From Brumimicrobium sp041655765 (GTDB taxonomy: Bacteria > Bacteroidota > Bacteroidia > Flavobacteriales_D > Crocinitomicaceae): a DNA stretch of 64,000 nt. The position numbers and the translations under genes were made by a program. Every line of letters begins with the position of its first letter. Within the stretch, counting starts at the first letter, position 1. Positions 1-9,642 of the stretch are shown in pieces. Under the pieces are notes generated by a model. It had not been told where the DNA came from and did no database searches. It saw only the letters and a list, made by a program, of their open reading frames with translations. The DNA lies in the NCBI GenBank assembly GCA_041655765.1, contig JBBAEU010000010.1, forward strand, positions 36,863 to 100,862, written 5' to 3'.

Positions 1-1266
1 AAAGCCCTTTTTATGTGTTTATTTGTGTACTTCGGTTTGCTGTTGCATGCACAAGATACACTTAAAATATCTCGTACAGAGGCAGAAACGATATTTTTGC
101 AAAATAACCTTTTGTTAATCTCGGAAAAACTCAATATTCAAAGTCAAAAAGCTGAGGTAATACAAGCAAGATTATGGCCAAATCCAGAATTTTCAATTAG
201 CGAAGTCAATCTTTGGAAGACAACTGGAGTGGAACCTTCTCCCCCATTTTTTGGAAATTTTGGGAGAGACCAGCAAATTGCTTTTGAAATCAATCAGTTA
301 ATTCAAACTGCGGGCAAGCGCAAAAAACTAATTGCTTTGGAGCAGGTTGATGTTTCAATGGCAGAACAATACTTTGAGGATTTATTACGAAACCTAAAGA
401 TTGAATTAAGAAGCAAGTTAATTGATTTACAATTCTTACAACAATCAATAAAAATTTACCAAAATCTAATTGAAAACGTCGTAAAATTAACCGATGCTTA
501 CAAAAATCAATTAGAAAGTGGCAATATTCCAAAAGCAGAATATATTCGATTAAAGGCTCAGGAATTGGAAATCAGCAAAGAAATTTCAAGCCTTTTGCAA
601 GAAACCAATGAAATTCAAAAAGAATTAAATTTATTACTTCGAACAAGTGCTGCAACCACTATTGAAATAACAGATGATGATTTCCTTATTGATACGCAAT
701 TCTATCAATCCTTACTTCTTGAACAAATATTAGAAAAGGGAAAGGAAAATCGACCAGAATATAGATTGGCTCTTTTGCATCAAGAATATTTCGATAAATT
801 ATTAATCTACGAGAAAGCCCAGCGAGTTCCAGATTTAACTTTCGGGATAAATTATGACAGAAATGGTAGTACAATGCTAGATTTTGTTGGGTTTGGTGTT
901 TCCTTTGATTTACCCATATTTAACAGAAATAAAGGAGGAATCAAAAAAGCAGAAATTGGGATTAAACAGGCAGAAATCAATAAAAATCAAACCATTCTTT
1001 CCATTGAAAATGAAATTGTTCTCTCTTATCAATCTTTACAACAAGCGATCGATTTTCTGAATAAAATTGAACCCGATTACGAAACGAGTTTGGATTTGCT
1101 GTTAGATAATTATACCAAAAACTTTACATCAAGAAACATAAGTATGTTTGAGTACTTTGACTTTATGGACGCATATTTAAACAACAAAAAAATCATTTTA
1201 GAAGCACAAAAAAATGTCAATTTAAAAATTGAGGAACTCAATTATACATTAGGGAAGGATCTATAA
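1..1266 (+). CDS. TolC-family outer membrane efflux protein (5' end outside window)
   Basis: Outer membrane channel of a tripartite heavy-metal/cation efflux pump (CusC/CzcC-like). The frame is open to the left edge. The first visible ATG is at 13, but the hydrophobic stretch before HAQ looks like the end of a signal peptide whose start lies before the window, so the gene is probably 5'-partial. About 417 residues are visible, mostly helix-forming and rich in Gln, Glu and Lys, with the two repeated OEP-type helical hairpins expected of the family. It is followed after 16 bp by the adaptor gene and then by the RND pump, a standard operon order. The metal cannot be read from this protein. The family call rests on sequence character plus the operon context. 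Confidence 0.88.
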   Translation, partial: KALFMCLFVYFGLLLHAQDTLKISRTEAETIFLQNNLLLISEKLNIQSQKAEVIQARLWPNPEFSISEVNLWKTTGVEPSPPFFGNFGRDQQIAFEINQLIQTAGKRKKLIALEQVDVSMAEQYFEDLLRNLKIELRSKLIDLQFLQQSIKIYQNLIENVVKLTDAYKNQLESGNIPKAEYIRLKAQELEISKEISSLLQETNEIQKELNLLLRTSAATTIEITDDDFLIDTQFYQSLLLEQILEKGKENRPEYRLALLHQEYFDKLLIYEKAQRVPDLTFGINYDRNGSTMLDFVGFGVSFDLPIFNRNKGGIKKAEIGIKQAEINKNQTILSIENEIVLSYQSLQQAIDFLNKIEPDYETSLDLLLDNYTKNFTSRNISMFEYFDFMDAYLNNKKIILEAQKNVNLKIEELNYTLGKDL

Positions 1267-1282
1267 TTTTCAAACAATAAAA

Positions 1283-2368
1283 ATGAAAAAATATTTATTA
1301 CTCATATTGCTTGCTGGTCTTATTTTTGGCTGTAAAGACAAAGAAGACCTGAAACCGCTTCAAAAAGAACAATTTTGCTTGGATGAAAAGACAAAAAATA
1401 TTGTTGAGTTTTCAACCACCAAAAAACAATCGGTTGTTATGCGGGTTCATCTAACAGGAAGTATTAAATCCAATCCCGATCAAGTAATCAACTTTGTCAG
1501 CCTTGTAGATGGAATTGTTTCAAAAACTTATTTTTCATTAGGCGATGAAGTAAGTAAAGGACAAGTGTTGGCTGAATTACAAAGTGCAGAGTTAAGCGCA
1601 CTTAGGGCAGAATTATACACGTTAAATGCTGAAATCGAAGTTGCCAAGATAGACCTTGAGGCTCAAAGACAAATGTTTGAAGATGGAGTTTCATCCAACA
1701 AAAACTTAGTGGAAACTCAAAACAAACTTCAGATTTTAGAAGCCAAAAAACAACAAATAACCAGCAATTTAAGTTTATATAGCGCCAGTAGTAATAAAAA
1801 CACATTTCAAATTAAAGCACCCGTTTCAGGAATTATTACAGATAAAAACATCAATTCTGGTACAACAGTTACAAGCGGAAGTGAACCGCTTTTTTCCATA
1901 TCAAACCTAAGTAATATTTGGGTAATGGCAAACATTTACGCTACTGACATTGCGGATATTCACCAAGGAATGGAAGTAGAAATAAAAACACTTTCATATC
2001 CTGATGAAGTTTTTAAAGGTGAAGTTAGTGCTATTTCGCAAGTTTTAGACGAAAATGCAAAAGTGCTAAAAGCAAGAATTGTATTAGAAAACAATGACCT
2101 CAAATTAAAGCCAGGAATGATTGCTGACATCGATGCACTCAAAAAAACAAACCTATACAGAGTAGCAGTTCCTACAGCGAGTTTGGTCTTCTTTAACGAT
2201 AAAAATTATGTTTTGGTTTATAAAGATGATTGCCAAATAGAAGCTCGCGAAGTAACACTCTTTACAAAGGGGAATGGAGTAACATATATTGAAAGTGGAT
2301 TAGAAGAAAATGAAAAGATAATTACCAAAAACCATCTTTTGATTTTTGAAGCCATCAATAACGATTAA
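1283..2368 (+). CDS. RND efflux periplasmic adaptor lipoprotein (CusB/CzcB-like)
   Basis: Membrane-fusion subunit linking the RND pump to the outer membrane channel. The N-terminus is a lipoprotein signal (hydrophobic stretch ending LIFGC, Cys at about residue 17). It has the usual order of a lipoyl/biotinyl-like half motif (about residues 70-105), a short helical hairpin (about 105-155), the second lipoyl half (about 170-190), a beta-barrel domain (about 195-270) and a membrane-proximal domain. At 361 residues it is typical of Bacteroidota HlyD_D23/CzcB-type adaptors. It lies 16 bp after the TolC-like gene and 14 bp before the pump gene, so the three are almost certainly co-transcribed. Confidence 0.92.
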   Translation: MKKYLLLILLAGLIFGCKDKEDLKPLQKEQFCLDEKTKNIVEFSTTKKQSVVMRVHLTGSIKSNPDQVINFVSLVDGIVSKTYFSLGDEVSKGQVLAELQSAELSALRAELYTLNAEIEVAKIDLEAQRQMFEDGVSSNKNLVETQNKLQILEAKKQQITSNLSLYSASSNKNTFQIKAPVSGIITDKNINSGTTVTSGSEPLFSISNLSNIWVMANIYATDIADIHQGMEVEIKTLSYPDEVFKGEVSAISQVLDENAKVLKARIVLENNDLKLKPGMIADIDALKKTNLYRVAVPTASLVFFNDKNYVLVYKDDCQIEAREVTLFTKGNGVTYIESGLEENEKIITKNHLLIFEAINND

Positions 2369-2382
2369 TTTCTTATATAAAA

Positions 2383-5300
2383 ATGCAAAAATTCGTTCAA
2401 AATATAGTTGCTTTTTCATTAAAAAACTCAATCATCATTTTTTTCCTTACTGGCTTGTTGGTGATAGTTGGAGTTATTAGTTTAAAAAACACACCTATTG
2501 AGGCTTTTCCAGATGTAACTAATACACGAGTTAGAATCATTACCCAATGGCAAGGGCGAAGTGCAGAGGAAGTTGAAAAATTTGTTACGCTTCCAATAAT
2601 GAAACAAATGAACACCATTCCTAAAAAAACGGAAGTTCGTTCAATTTCCTTATTTGGTTTATCTGTTGTTACTGTTATTTTCGATGACGGAGTTGATGAT
2701 TTTTATGCGCAACAATATGCTGCCAACCGCATACAAGGTGTTAACTTACCGAATGGAGCAGATGCAGAAATAGAACCTCCGTATGGAGCAACAGGAGAAA
2801 TATTTCGATATGTGATACGGAGTAACAGACCAATTAAAGAAATTACTACAATTCAAGACTGGGTAATCGAACGCGAATTGGTTTCCGTTCCTGGAATAGC
2901 AAGCATTGTAAGTTTTGGTGGTGAAGAAAAAATTTACGAAATCAAAATCAATCCTACCGAGTTGGCAAATTACGATTTATCACCTTTGGAAGTATATGAA
3001 GCTGTATCAAAAAGTAACGTCAATGTTGGAGGTGATGTAATTGAAAGAGGTTCACAAGCCTATGTAGTTCGAGGAGTTGGTCTGTTGGAAAGCGTAGAAG
3101 ATATTGAAAATATTTTGATAGAAGTTCGTGGAAACACGCCTGTTTTGGTAAAGCATGTTGCAGAAGTAGAAATTTCGGCAAAACCCAGGCTGGGACAAGT
3201 AGGTTTACAAGACGAAGATGACTTAGTACAAGGTGTAGTAATTATGCTTCGTGGCGAAAATCCCGGAGATGTAATTCCTCGTTTAAAAGAAAAAATAGAA
3301 GAATTAAACAACACGATTCTCCCAAAAGACGTAAAAATAGAGCCTTTTATCGACCGAACAGAATTGGTTAATGCAACGGTAAGCACGGTTACAAAAAACA
3401 TCATAGAAGGAATTTTATTTGTTTCTATTGTTGTATTTGTATTTTTATATAACTGGCGAACGACATTTATTGTGGCTTCAGTTATCCCTCTTTCGTTCTT
3501 ATTTGCAATTATCATGCTACGCATTCAAGGGTTGCCTGCCAACCTCATCTCTATGGGTGCAATTGATTTCGGATTACTGTTAGAAGGAACACTCGTCATT
3601 GTGGAGTCTGTTTTTGTGGCAATGAGTAAAAAAGCTGAAAAAGTGGGAATGCCCGTTTTTAATAAAATGTCAAAATCAGGGTTGATTAAAAAAAGTGCAG
3701 GAAATGTCGCAGGATATATTGTGTTTGCACAAATTATTCTGATTGTGGCACTTATACCGATTTTCTCTTTCCAAAAAGTGGAGGGGAAAATGTTCTCTCC
3801 TTTAGCATTCACATTGGGATATGCCCTTTTAGGTTCTCTGATTTTGAGTATTACCTACGTTCCCGTAATGTGTCGCTTTTTACTTCGTAAAAACATTGTT
3901 GAAAAAGAAAACTTCATATCGAGGTTTTCCAAAAATACGATGTACAAAATGTTTTTGTGGAGTGAACGCAGAAAAAAACTAGCCATTTTTAGTTTTGTCG
4001 CTCTGATTGTCTTATGCGGAATCCATTTTATGAATTATGGAACAGAGTTTATCCCGAAACTGAACGAAGGAGCATTGTATGTAAGAGCCACACTTCCAAA
4101 TAGTGTGAATCTTGGGGAATCTACCCGTTTGGCAAAAGAAATGAAGAACAAAATCAGAAGTTTTGAAGAAGTAAAATTCGTTTTAAACCAAGTCGGAAGA
4201 CCCAATGACGGAACCGACCCGACAGGATTTTTCAATATTGAATTTCATATTCAGCTTCATCCTGAAAAAGAGTGGAAAAGCAAATTGTCAAAAGATGAAC
4301 TCGTAGATAAAATGCGGCAAGAACTACAAACTTATCCCGGGATAATTTTTGGGTTTAGTCAACCAATTCAAGACAATGTGGAAGAATACGTAGCAGGTGT
4401 AAAAAGTTCTTTGGTTGTGAAGGTCTTTGGAAATGATTTGTTTGAACTCGAAAGGTATGCCGACGAAGTAGCAGACGCCATCAAAGACGTAGAAGGAATT
4501 GAAGATTTGAACGTATATCGCAACATTGGGTTGCCTGAGCTCCGCATTCAACTTCACGACCACAAGATGGCTCGTTACGGAGTGGACATGTCGAACGCAC
4601 AAGCCGTTATTGAAATGGCAATAGGCGGAAGTGCGGCGACATCATTTTATGAAGAAGACCGCATTTTTGATGTGCGAATTCGATTTGCAAAAGAATACCG
4701 TGATGATGATGAAAAAATCGGTGACATTCTTATTCCTACGGAGTTAGGAACAAAAGTGCCATTGAGAGAAATCTCAACCATCAGCTATATTACAGGTCCT
4801 ACATTTATTTATCGAGAAGGTAGTAGCAGATACATCGCAGTAGGATTTAGTGTAAATGGAAGAGACTTAGGAAACACAATTGCAGAGGCAAAAGAACAAG
4901 TAGCTAATAATGTTGACATTCCTAAAGAAAACAAAGTTGTTTGGGCAGGAGAATTTGAAAGTAAAGAACGTGCAACAGCTCAGTTAGCGGTTATTGTTCC
5001 TGCGGTATTGTTGTTGATATTGTTCCTTCTATACTTCAACTTTGGATCAATTAAAGACACGCTCATCGCTGCGGGAACAATTCCTTATGCATTTGTTGGT
5101 GGATTTATTTCTCTTTGGGTAACTGGAACTATATTCGGTATCTCAGCGGGTATTGGATTTATCATTCTGTTTGGAGTAAACACAATAAACAGTATCATTT
5201 TGATTGCCGTGATGAAAGAAAATATGCAAAAAATGAACCTCAAAGATGCCATTAAGAAAGGTGTTTATGACCGTATTCGACCAATTGTTATGATTGCCTT

Positions 5301-5469
5301 AATGGGTTCATTGGGATTACTTCCCGCAGCACTTTCCTCAGGAATGGGATCAGAAATTCAGAAACCGTTGGCCATTATGATTGTTGGCGGATTGTTGATT
5401 TGCATGATTTTATCTCTTACAGTGCTTCCTCAGGTGTTTTATTGGGCATATAAAAAGAATCACGACTAG
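2383..5469 (+). CDS. Heavy-metal efflux RND permease (CusA/CzcA family)
   Basis: Inner-membrane proton-driven pump of the HME-RND family, 1028 residues, the usual length. TM1 is near residues 13-35. Large periplasmic loops follow TM1 and TM7, and the remaining helices cluster at about 340-510 and 865-1020. The family motif in TM4 is visible as GAIDFGLLLEGTLVIVES around residues 391-408; the second acidic position, usually Asp in CzcA-type pumps, is Glu here. The GNTIAEA and FGVNTINSI segments are also typical. The metal (Co/Zn/Cd or Cu/Ag) cannot be decided from sequence alone. It is the last gene of the efflux operon, and a small DUF3820 gene follows after 28 bp. Confidence 0.94.
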   Translation: MQKFVQNIVAFSLKNSIIIFFLTGLLVIVGVISLKNTPIEAFPDVTNTRVRIITQWQGRSAEEVEKFVTLPIMKQMNTIPKKTEVRSISLFGLSVVTVIFDDGVDDFYAQQYAANRIQGVNLPNGADAEIEPPYGATGEIFRYVIRSNRPIKEITTIQDWVIERELVSVPGIASIVSFGGEEKIYEIKINPTELANYDLSPLEVYEAVSKSNVNVGGDVIERGSQAYVVRGVGLLESVEDIENILIEVRGNTPVLVKHVAEVEISAKPRLGQVGLQDEDDLVQGVVIMLRGENPGDVIPRLKEKIEELNNTILPKDVKIEPFIDRTELVNATVSTVTKNIIEGILFVSIVVFVFLYNWRTTFIVASVIPLSFLFAIIMLRIQGLPANLISMGAIDFGLLLEGTLVIVESVFVAMSKKAEKVGMPVFNKMSKSGLIKKSAGNVAGYIVFAQIILIVALIPIFSFQKVEGKMFSPLAFTLGYALLGSLILSITYVPVMCRFLLRKNIVEKENFISRFSKNTMYKMFLWSERRKKLAIFSFVALIVLCGIHFMNYGTEFIPKLNEGALYVRATLPNSVNLGESTRLAKEMKNKIRSFEEVKFVLNQVGRPNDGTDPTGFFNIEFHIQLHPEKEWKSKLSKDELVDKMRQELQTYPGIIFGFSQPIQDNVEEYVAGVKSSLVVKVFGNDLFELERYADEVADAIKDVEGIEDLNVYRNIGLPELRIQLHDHKMARYGVDMSNAQAVIEMAIGGSAATSFYEEDRIFDVRIRFAKEYRDDDEKIGDILIPTELGTKVPLREISTISYITGPTFIYREGSSRYIAVGFSVNGRDLGNTIAEAKEQVANNVDIPKENKVVWAGEFESKERATAQLAVIVPAVLLLILFLLYFNFGSIKDTLIAAGTIPYAFVGGFISLWVTGTIFGISAGIGFIILFGVNTINSIILIAVMKENMQKMNLKDAIKKGVYDRIRPIVMIALMGSLGLLPAALSSGMGSEIQKPLAIMIVGGLLICMILSLTVLPQVFYWAYKKNHD

Positions 5470-5497
5470 ATTATTATATTTACATCAAATAAAATAC

Positions 5498-5725
5498 ATG
5501 AATCAAAAGTCACCCAACGAACAACTCATAGAATTAGCTAATACAAAAATGCCCTATGGTAAATTTAAAGGAAAATACCTCATCGATTTGCCAGAGTTTT
5601 ATATTGTTTGGTATCGAAACAAAGGTTTTCCACGAGGAAAATTAGGTCAACAATTGCATTTAATTTACGAAATAAAAGTAAACGGATTGGAACATTTGAT
5701 TCGTCCCTTAATCCAAAAAGGGTAG
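5498..5725 (+). CDS. DUF3820 family small protein
   Basis: A 75-residue cytoplasmic protein with the DUF3820 signature: MPYGKFKGKYLIDLPEFY followed by a WYRNKGFPRGKLG segment and a C-terminal helix. The family is widespread and has no settled function, although some entries call it a quorum-sensing-regulated virulence factor. No signal peptide or membrane segment is seen. It follows the RND pump gene at 28 bp and may be read through from that operon. It converges with the AsmA-like gene at an 8-bp gap. Confidence 0.8.
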   Translation: MNQKSPNEQLIELANTKMPYGKFKGKYLIDLPEFYIVWYRNKGFPRGKLGQQLHLIYEIKVNGLEHLIRPLIQKG

Positions 5726-5733
5726 GAAAAGCA

Positions 5734-8376
5734 TTATTCCCATTCAAAAACAGGTTGTTCTTGTTCCTTCTTCTCCTCTTTCCATTTGTCGATTTTACGA
5801 CCCAAACCCGTTTTTTCTTTTTCAGGTTCTTCTTGTTTTGGGCTTTCATTCCCAAAATCCATAATTATCTCGTCTTCTGTTTTTTGTGGTGAAGTATAAT
5901 CGGAAATGGTTGTGTCTTCCTTGTTAATATTAAAACCTTGTTTTAGAACGCTCTTGAAATCTTCTCTCGCTTGTTCTCTCTCCTCTTGTTTCAATGCTCT
6001 TTTGGCTTCTCTATCCCATGCAAAATTCGGATTATCAATCGACCCAGTCATACGAAGAAAAATCCTAAACCCCGTTTCATCATCAATCACACCTCCAAAT
6101 TCCGATTGTTTGTTGCCTTTTAACTCTCTATACCTAAAATTAAATCCGTAATTTATTGCGTTATCAAAAGAATGTGTCCCTTCTAAAGTGAGGTCCAGAG
6201 CGTTTGATTTTATTGTCATGTTGGGAATTGTTAAAACCCCTTCTTTTACGGTAAACTCATTTTGAAAATCATCAAACTTTAAATTTAGTAATCGTTCTTC
6301 AAAAGAATTAATTCTTCGCTTATTCAACACCAATTTAGCAGCCGATTCTTTTAAACTTTTGGTAATTCCTTTGAAAGACTCTACGTTTTTTAGCTCTCCG
6401 TCTTGAATTCCAATCCTTGCTAGAACCTCGATTTTATTCATGTCTAATCCCTCTTCAAATAAGTCAAAAGGACCTTTAAAGTACAGAAACACTTTTGCTC
6501 GACCTGAAATGTTTTTTTCGGTAATTACGTTTTGTTCAAAATTGTTCCACTCTTTCATAATTGGCTTTAAATCAATGTTATTTGACGTCAGCGTCGTTTC
6601 TACATCTAAAACCATTGGTTTTTCCTCGAAAATTACCAGTCCACCGCTGACTTTAGCACCCGATACAACTCCATTTAAGTTATTGAAAATCAATCGATGC
6701 TCTCCAAAAGTTAAGCGACCAGAAATATCGGAATACGTATGGTTGCTATAATCAACTTTCCCTAAATCAACGGTTACACTTCCTGCAATATCATTGGGCA
6801 GTAACCAATCTCTGACTTTCTCTTGTTCTTCCTGTTTTTCAGTAGAAGATAAGTCTGCAACATAAATAGCTTCACTTTTAATGGCAACATTTACATCAAG
6901 ATTGTTTTTTTTATTAAAATAATCTGCAATTCTATTCAATTCTCCATTAATTTCTAGCTGAGAATTATTTAATTGAAGAGATAAATCTTCGATTTTAGCG
7001 TATTGATTTTTGATGTTGATATTTCCGTTTTGTACTTGGATAATTCGATTGTCATTTTTGAATTTCACTTGGATGTTTTGCAGGTTCAACTGAGATTGAA
7101 AGGTGTTTATTGCCAAATTTTGAAGAGACCTTTCTTCTCCCAAAAACCGAACATCAAATTTTCCATTAATTTCTATTTCCCCTAATAGTTCATCCATATC
7201 GAACGGTCCAAAAAGACGATGTAAGACTAATAAATCAATTTTTCCATTTGCGTGGCCAACTAATCTCGGCTCATGAAAGTCACTAACAGATAATCGTCCG
7301 TCAAACACCTCGTTAAGTGTTAAAAATTGAAGTTTGGAAATTGAAAGTTCTTCCTTTCTACCTTTTACACCGTTGGAATATTTACCCTCTAAATTGATGT
7401 CAGAAACTGAGAATCCTTTATCGCTTAGGCTACCATCGACAACTCCAAATGTTGCTTCAAAAGCAGGTTTACTTGTTTTTCCGTCAATTGTTAATTCAAA
7501 ATTCACCAATCCTGTCCCCTTTATCTTCTGTACCAACTCAAGTTCATTCAGGGAAAAGTTTTTAGCAACATCAAGCAAAGAAAGGTTTTTTGCTCCTATA
7601 TAAAAATCCAAGCTATCACCACTTACCTTACCACGAATGGCGAAAGGCAAATTGTTAACCGCTAAGTCGGCCGATACAATTTCAAACACATTGTTAATTT
7701 GATCCATTTGAATTTTGACCTTACATTTAGCGGATTGATTTTCAATCAAGGTCAGTGCTTTGTTTTGAATCGATTGAATGTCAAATGTAGTTTCAGCATC
7801 TAAAATGAATTGTTTTTCAGTAAAAGAGCCGTTGAGTGCTAAATCATTAAAAAATCCAGCATAAAATTGGTCTGTCAACTCGTTTTTATATGAAAAATCT
7901 GCATTAATGAGGTTGATTCTTTCTAAATCAAAATGAAAAGAAGAAGCAGATTCATCCTCTTTGGGTTTTAAAAAATCGTAATTAACCCTTCCATCCTCAA
8001 GAATAGTTAAGTTTATCTTTGCCTTTTTAACATCAATTTGTTTTACATTGTATTCACCCTTAAAAAAGTCAAAAGGATTAAATTTTAGAATCATTTTTTC
8101 GGCATAGATTGCAGTATCGAGTGTTTGTAAGGTATCAAAACGACTGAAAACCAAAACATCATCAAAAGAAATGGACATGCTGGGAAATGTATTCCAAATC
8201 CCAACATCCATATATCCAATATGCAAACGTTTATTGAGGTATTTATTCCCCTCTTCTACCGCATAAGCCTTGATGTTTTCTTTAAAAACAAGAATCAATC
8301 CGCTCATGATCAGCATAATCGAAACCACCACAATGGAAATCCATTTAACTATATTGAACAACCTTTTTTTGTTCAT
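5734..8376 (-). CDS. AsmA-like C-terminal region protein (large membrane-anchored)
   Basis: An 880-residue protein with one N-terminal membrane anchor (about residues 10-32) followed by a long, repetitive beta-rich region. Its C-terminal third resembles AsmA_2/DUF3971 proteins, which are believed to bridge the periplasm and help move or sort lipids for the outer membrane. The start is taken at the ATG at 8376 (MNKKRLFN); the frame also opens at a TTG three codons upstream. A TAnnTTTG box sits only 6 bp before the ATG. The C-terminus is charged and Lys/Glu-rich (about 790-880) and probably disordered. The molecular role is inferred from the family only. Confidence 0.85.
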   Translation of the reverse strand: MNKKRLFNIVKWISIVVVSIMLIMSGLILVFKENIKAYAVEEGNKYLNKRLHIGYMDVGIWNTFPSMSISFDDVLVFSRFDTLQTLDTAIYAEKMILKFNPFDFFKGEYNVKQIDVKKAKINLTILEDGRVNYDFLKPKEDESASSFHFDLERINLINADFSYKNELTDQFYAGFFNDLALNGSFTEKQFILDAETTFDIQSIQNKALTLIENQSAKCKVKIQMDQINNVFEIVSADLAVNNLPFAIRGKVSGDSLDFYIGAKNLSLLDVAKNFSLNELELVQKIKGTGLVNFELTIDGKTSKPAFEATFGVVDGSLSDKGFSVSDINLEGKYSNGVKGRKEELSISKLQFLTLNEVFDGRLSVSDFHEPRLVGHANGKIDLLVLHRLFGPFDMDELLGEIEINGKFDVRFLGEERSLQNLAINTFQSQLNLQNIQVKFKNDNRIIQVQNGNINIKNQYAKIEDLSLQLNNSQLEINGELNRIADYFNKKNNLDVNVAIKSEAIYVADLSSTEKQEEQEKVRDWLLPNDIAGSVTVDLGKVDYSNHTYSDISGRLTFGEHRLIFNNLNGVVSGAKVSGGLVIFEEKPMVLDVETTLTSNNIDLKPIMKEWNNFEQNVITEKNISGRAKVFLYFKGPFDLFEEGLDMNKIEVLARIGIQDGELKNVESFKGITKSLKESAAKLVLNKRRINSFEERLLNLKFDDFQNEFTVKEGVLTIPNMTIKSNALDLTLEGTHSFDNAINYGFNFRYRELKGNKQSEFGGVIDDETGFRIFLRMTGSIDNPNFAWDREAKRALKQEEREQAREDFKSVLKQGFNINKEDTTISDYTSPQKTEDEIIMDFGNESPKQEEPEKEKTGLGRKIDKWKEEKKEQEQPVFEWE

Positions 8377-8382
8377 ATAATA

Positions 8383-8390
8383 CAAAGTTA
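8383..8390 (-). promoter_or_regulatory. Bacteroidota -7 box (TAACTTTG) for the AsmA-like gene
   Basis: A TAnnTTTG match reading TAACTTTG on the minus strand ends 6 bp before the ATG at 8376. If it is used, the transcript would start at or next to the start codon. Confidence 0.5.
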
Positions 8391-8532
8391 ATGCTATTTT
8401 AATCTATTTGACTTTACAATTATAAATTGTCAACGAAAAATAAACCAAAATAGTTTAGACTTTTATTATTTAATCTAATTCTTTTAGCTAAATAATTAAA
8501 TGGAAGATTTTGGAAAAGATAAAACGAACTAT

Positions 8533-9510
8533 CTATTCTACAACCAACTTCACTGTTTTTTGTAGATTTTTATTAGAAATAACACCCAAATAAATCCCAC
8601 TTGGAAAATGAGAAGCATCTATTTTCTCGAGGTTATTCAAACTCTTTTTATAAATGGTTTTTCCTTCAAGAGAAAGAATTTCAATTTGAAAATCTCCACT
8701 TTCAATTCCTGTAACGGTAAAAGTATTTTTTATAGGATTTGGATAGAAATTAACATTTTGTAATTCATTTGTCTCAACCGATAAATAATCACATTCTAAA
8801 ACGTCTAATGTTAAAATAGCTTCAGCTTGGCAATCTACATCAACAGAGACTTTATATGAATATTGGTATTGACCTTGAATATTAGGTGTTGTAATGTTAG
8901 AGCTCGCAATAGTATTGCCCGACATGTCATACCACGTCCCATCGGTTTGAGGTGTTCCGTCTAAATAATCCATTAAATCAATTGGATTGTTTCTACAAAT
9001 AGAAATTGTTGTGTTTTCCCCTGCATCTGCCGCACATGTTTTCCAAGTAATTTTTAAAGTTACTGAAAGATTAACTATTACTTCGGCAGGAAGCATCCCT
9101 CCTAATCCTCCAAGTCCATCAACAGCCTCAACCTTAAACGTTGATGCATTGGTTAAATCTGTGCCAATAATATCCGTCCCGCAAACGCCATCACCGTCTA
9201 GTGTTCCGTCTATAAAAGCATCAAAAGCGAACATATCTCCACAAGTCAATGGCATTGGTACAGGAAAACCCATTAAATCCATCATCATTTCTCCTGAGTC
9301 ATCCATGTCAATAACTTCAATCGAGACAATATCATTTCCCGCATTGATAGTAATGTCATTCAATAAATCAATTTCAAGAACTGGTGGAGCCGCTAATGTG
9401 CCACTGGGTATGGTAAAAATTTGATTTCCACTATCTGTTTGTGCACTTAAATGGTTAAACCCGATCGATAAAAGTAGTGCAACAATTGATAATTGTAAAC
9501 TTTTAATCAT
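8533..9510 (-). CDS. Secreted protein with T9SS type A sorting domain
   Basis: A 325-residue exported protein. It has a signal peptide (residues 1-23, ending LSAQ), a low-complexity acidic middle region with many Asp, Gly and Met residues (about 30-165), a short segment resembling a gliding/SprB-type repeat near 170-235, and a C-terminal type A sorting signal (about 250-325) with the typical FYPNPIKNTFTV start and PSGIYLGV motif. The C-terminal signal predicts export through the type IX system and attachment to or release from the cell surface. The function of the body is not recognisable. It stands alone, between two minus-strand genes with which it has no obvious relation. Confidence 0.85.
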   Translation of the reverse strand: MIKSLQLSIVALLLSIGFNHLSAQTDSGNQIFTIPSGTLAAPPVLEIDLLNDITINAGNDIVSIEVIDMDDSGEMMMDLMGFPVPMPLTCGDMFAFDAFIDGTLDGDGVCGTDIIGTDLTNASTFKVEAVDGLGGLGGMLPAEVIVNLSVTLKITWKTCAADAGENTTISICRNNPIDLMDYLDGTPQTDGTWYDMSGNTIASSNITTPNIQGQYQYSYKVSVDVDCQAEAILTLDVLECDYLSVETNELQNVNFYPNPIKNTFTVTGIESGDFQIEILSLEGKTIYKKSLNNLEKIDASHFPSGIYLGVISNKNLQKTVKLVVE

Positions 9511-9642
9511 AATTCATAAGTTGTGTTAATAAATAAATTAAAATATAATTGCTCAAACATAAACATTATTTTTAATAATACCGCATTTTTCTACCAAGAA
9601 AGTAAAAATGAGAGATATAACTATTCTACAGACACCCTTTGT

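Noticed and set aside
3060..3524. Long open frame on the minus strand within the RND pump gene
   Set aside because: It is a shadow of the + strand coding sequence with no family features.
8429..8445. 15-mer GTCAACGAAAAATAA shared with the region near 37350
   Set aside because: It is short, A-rich and without matching flanks, so chance is the simplest reading.
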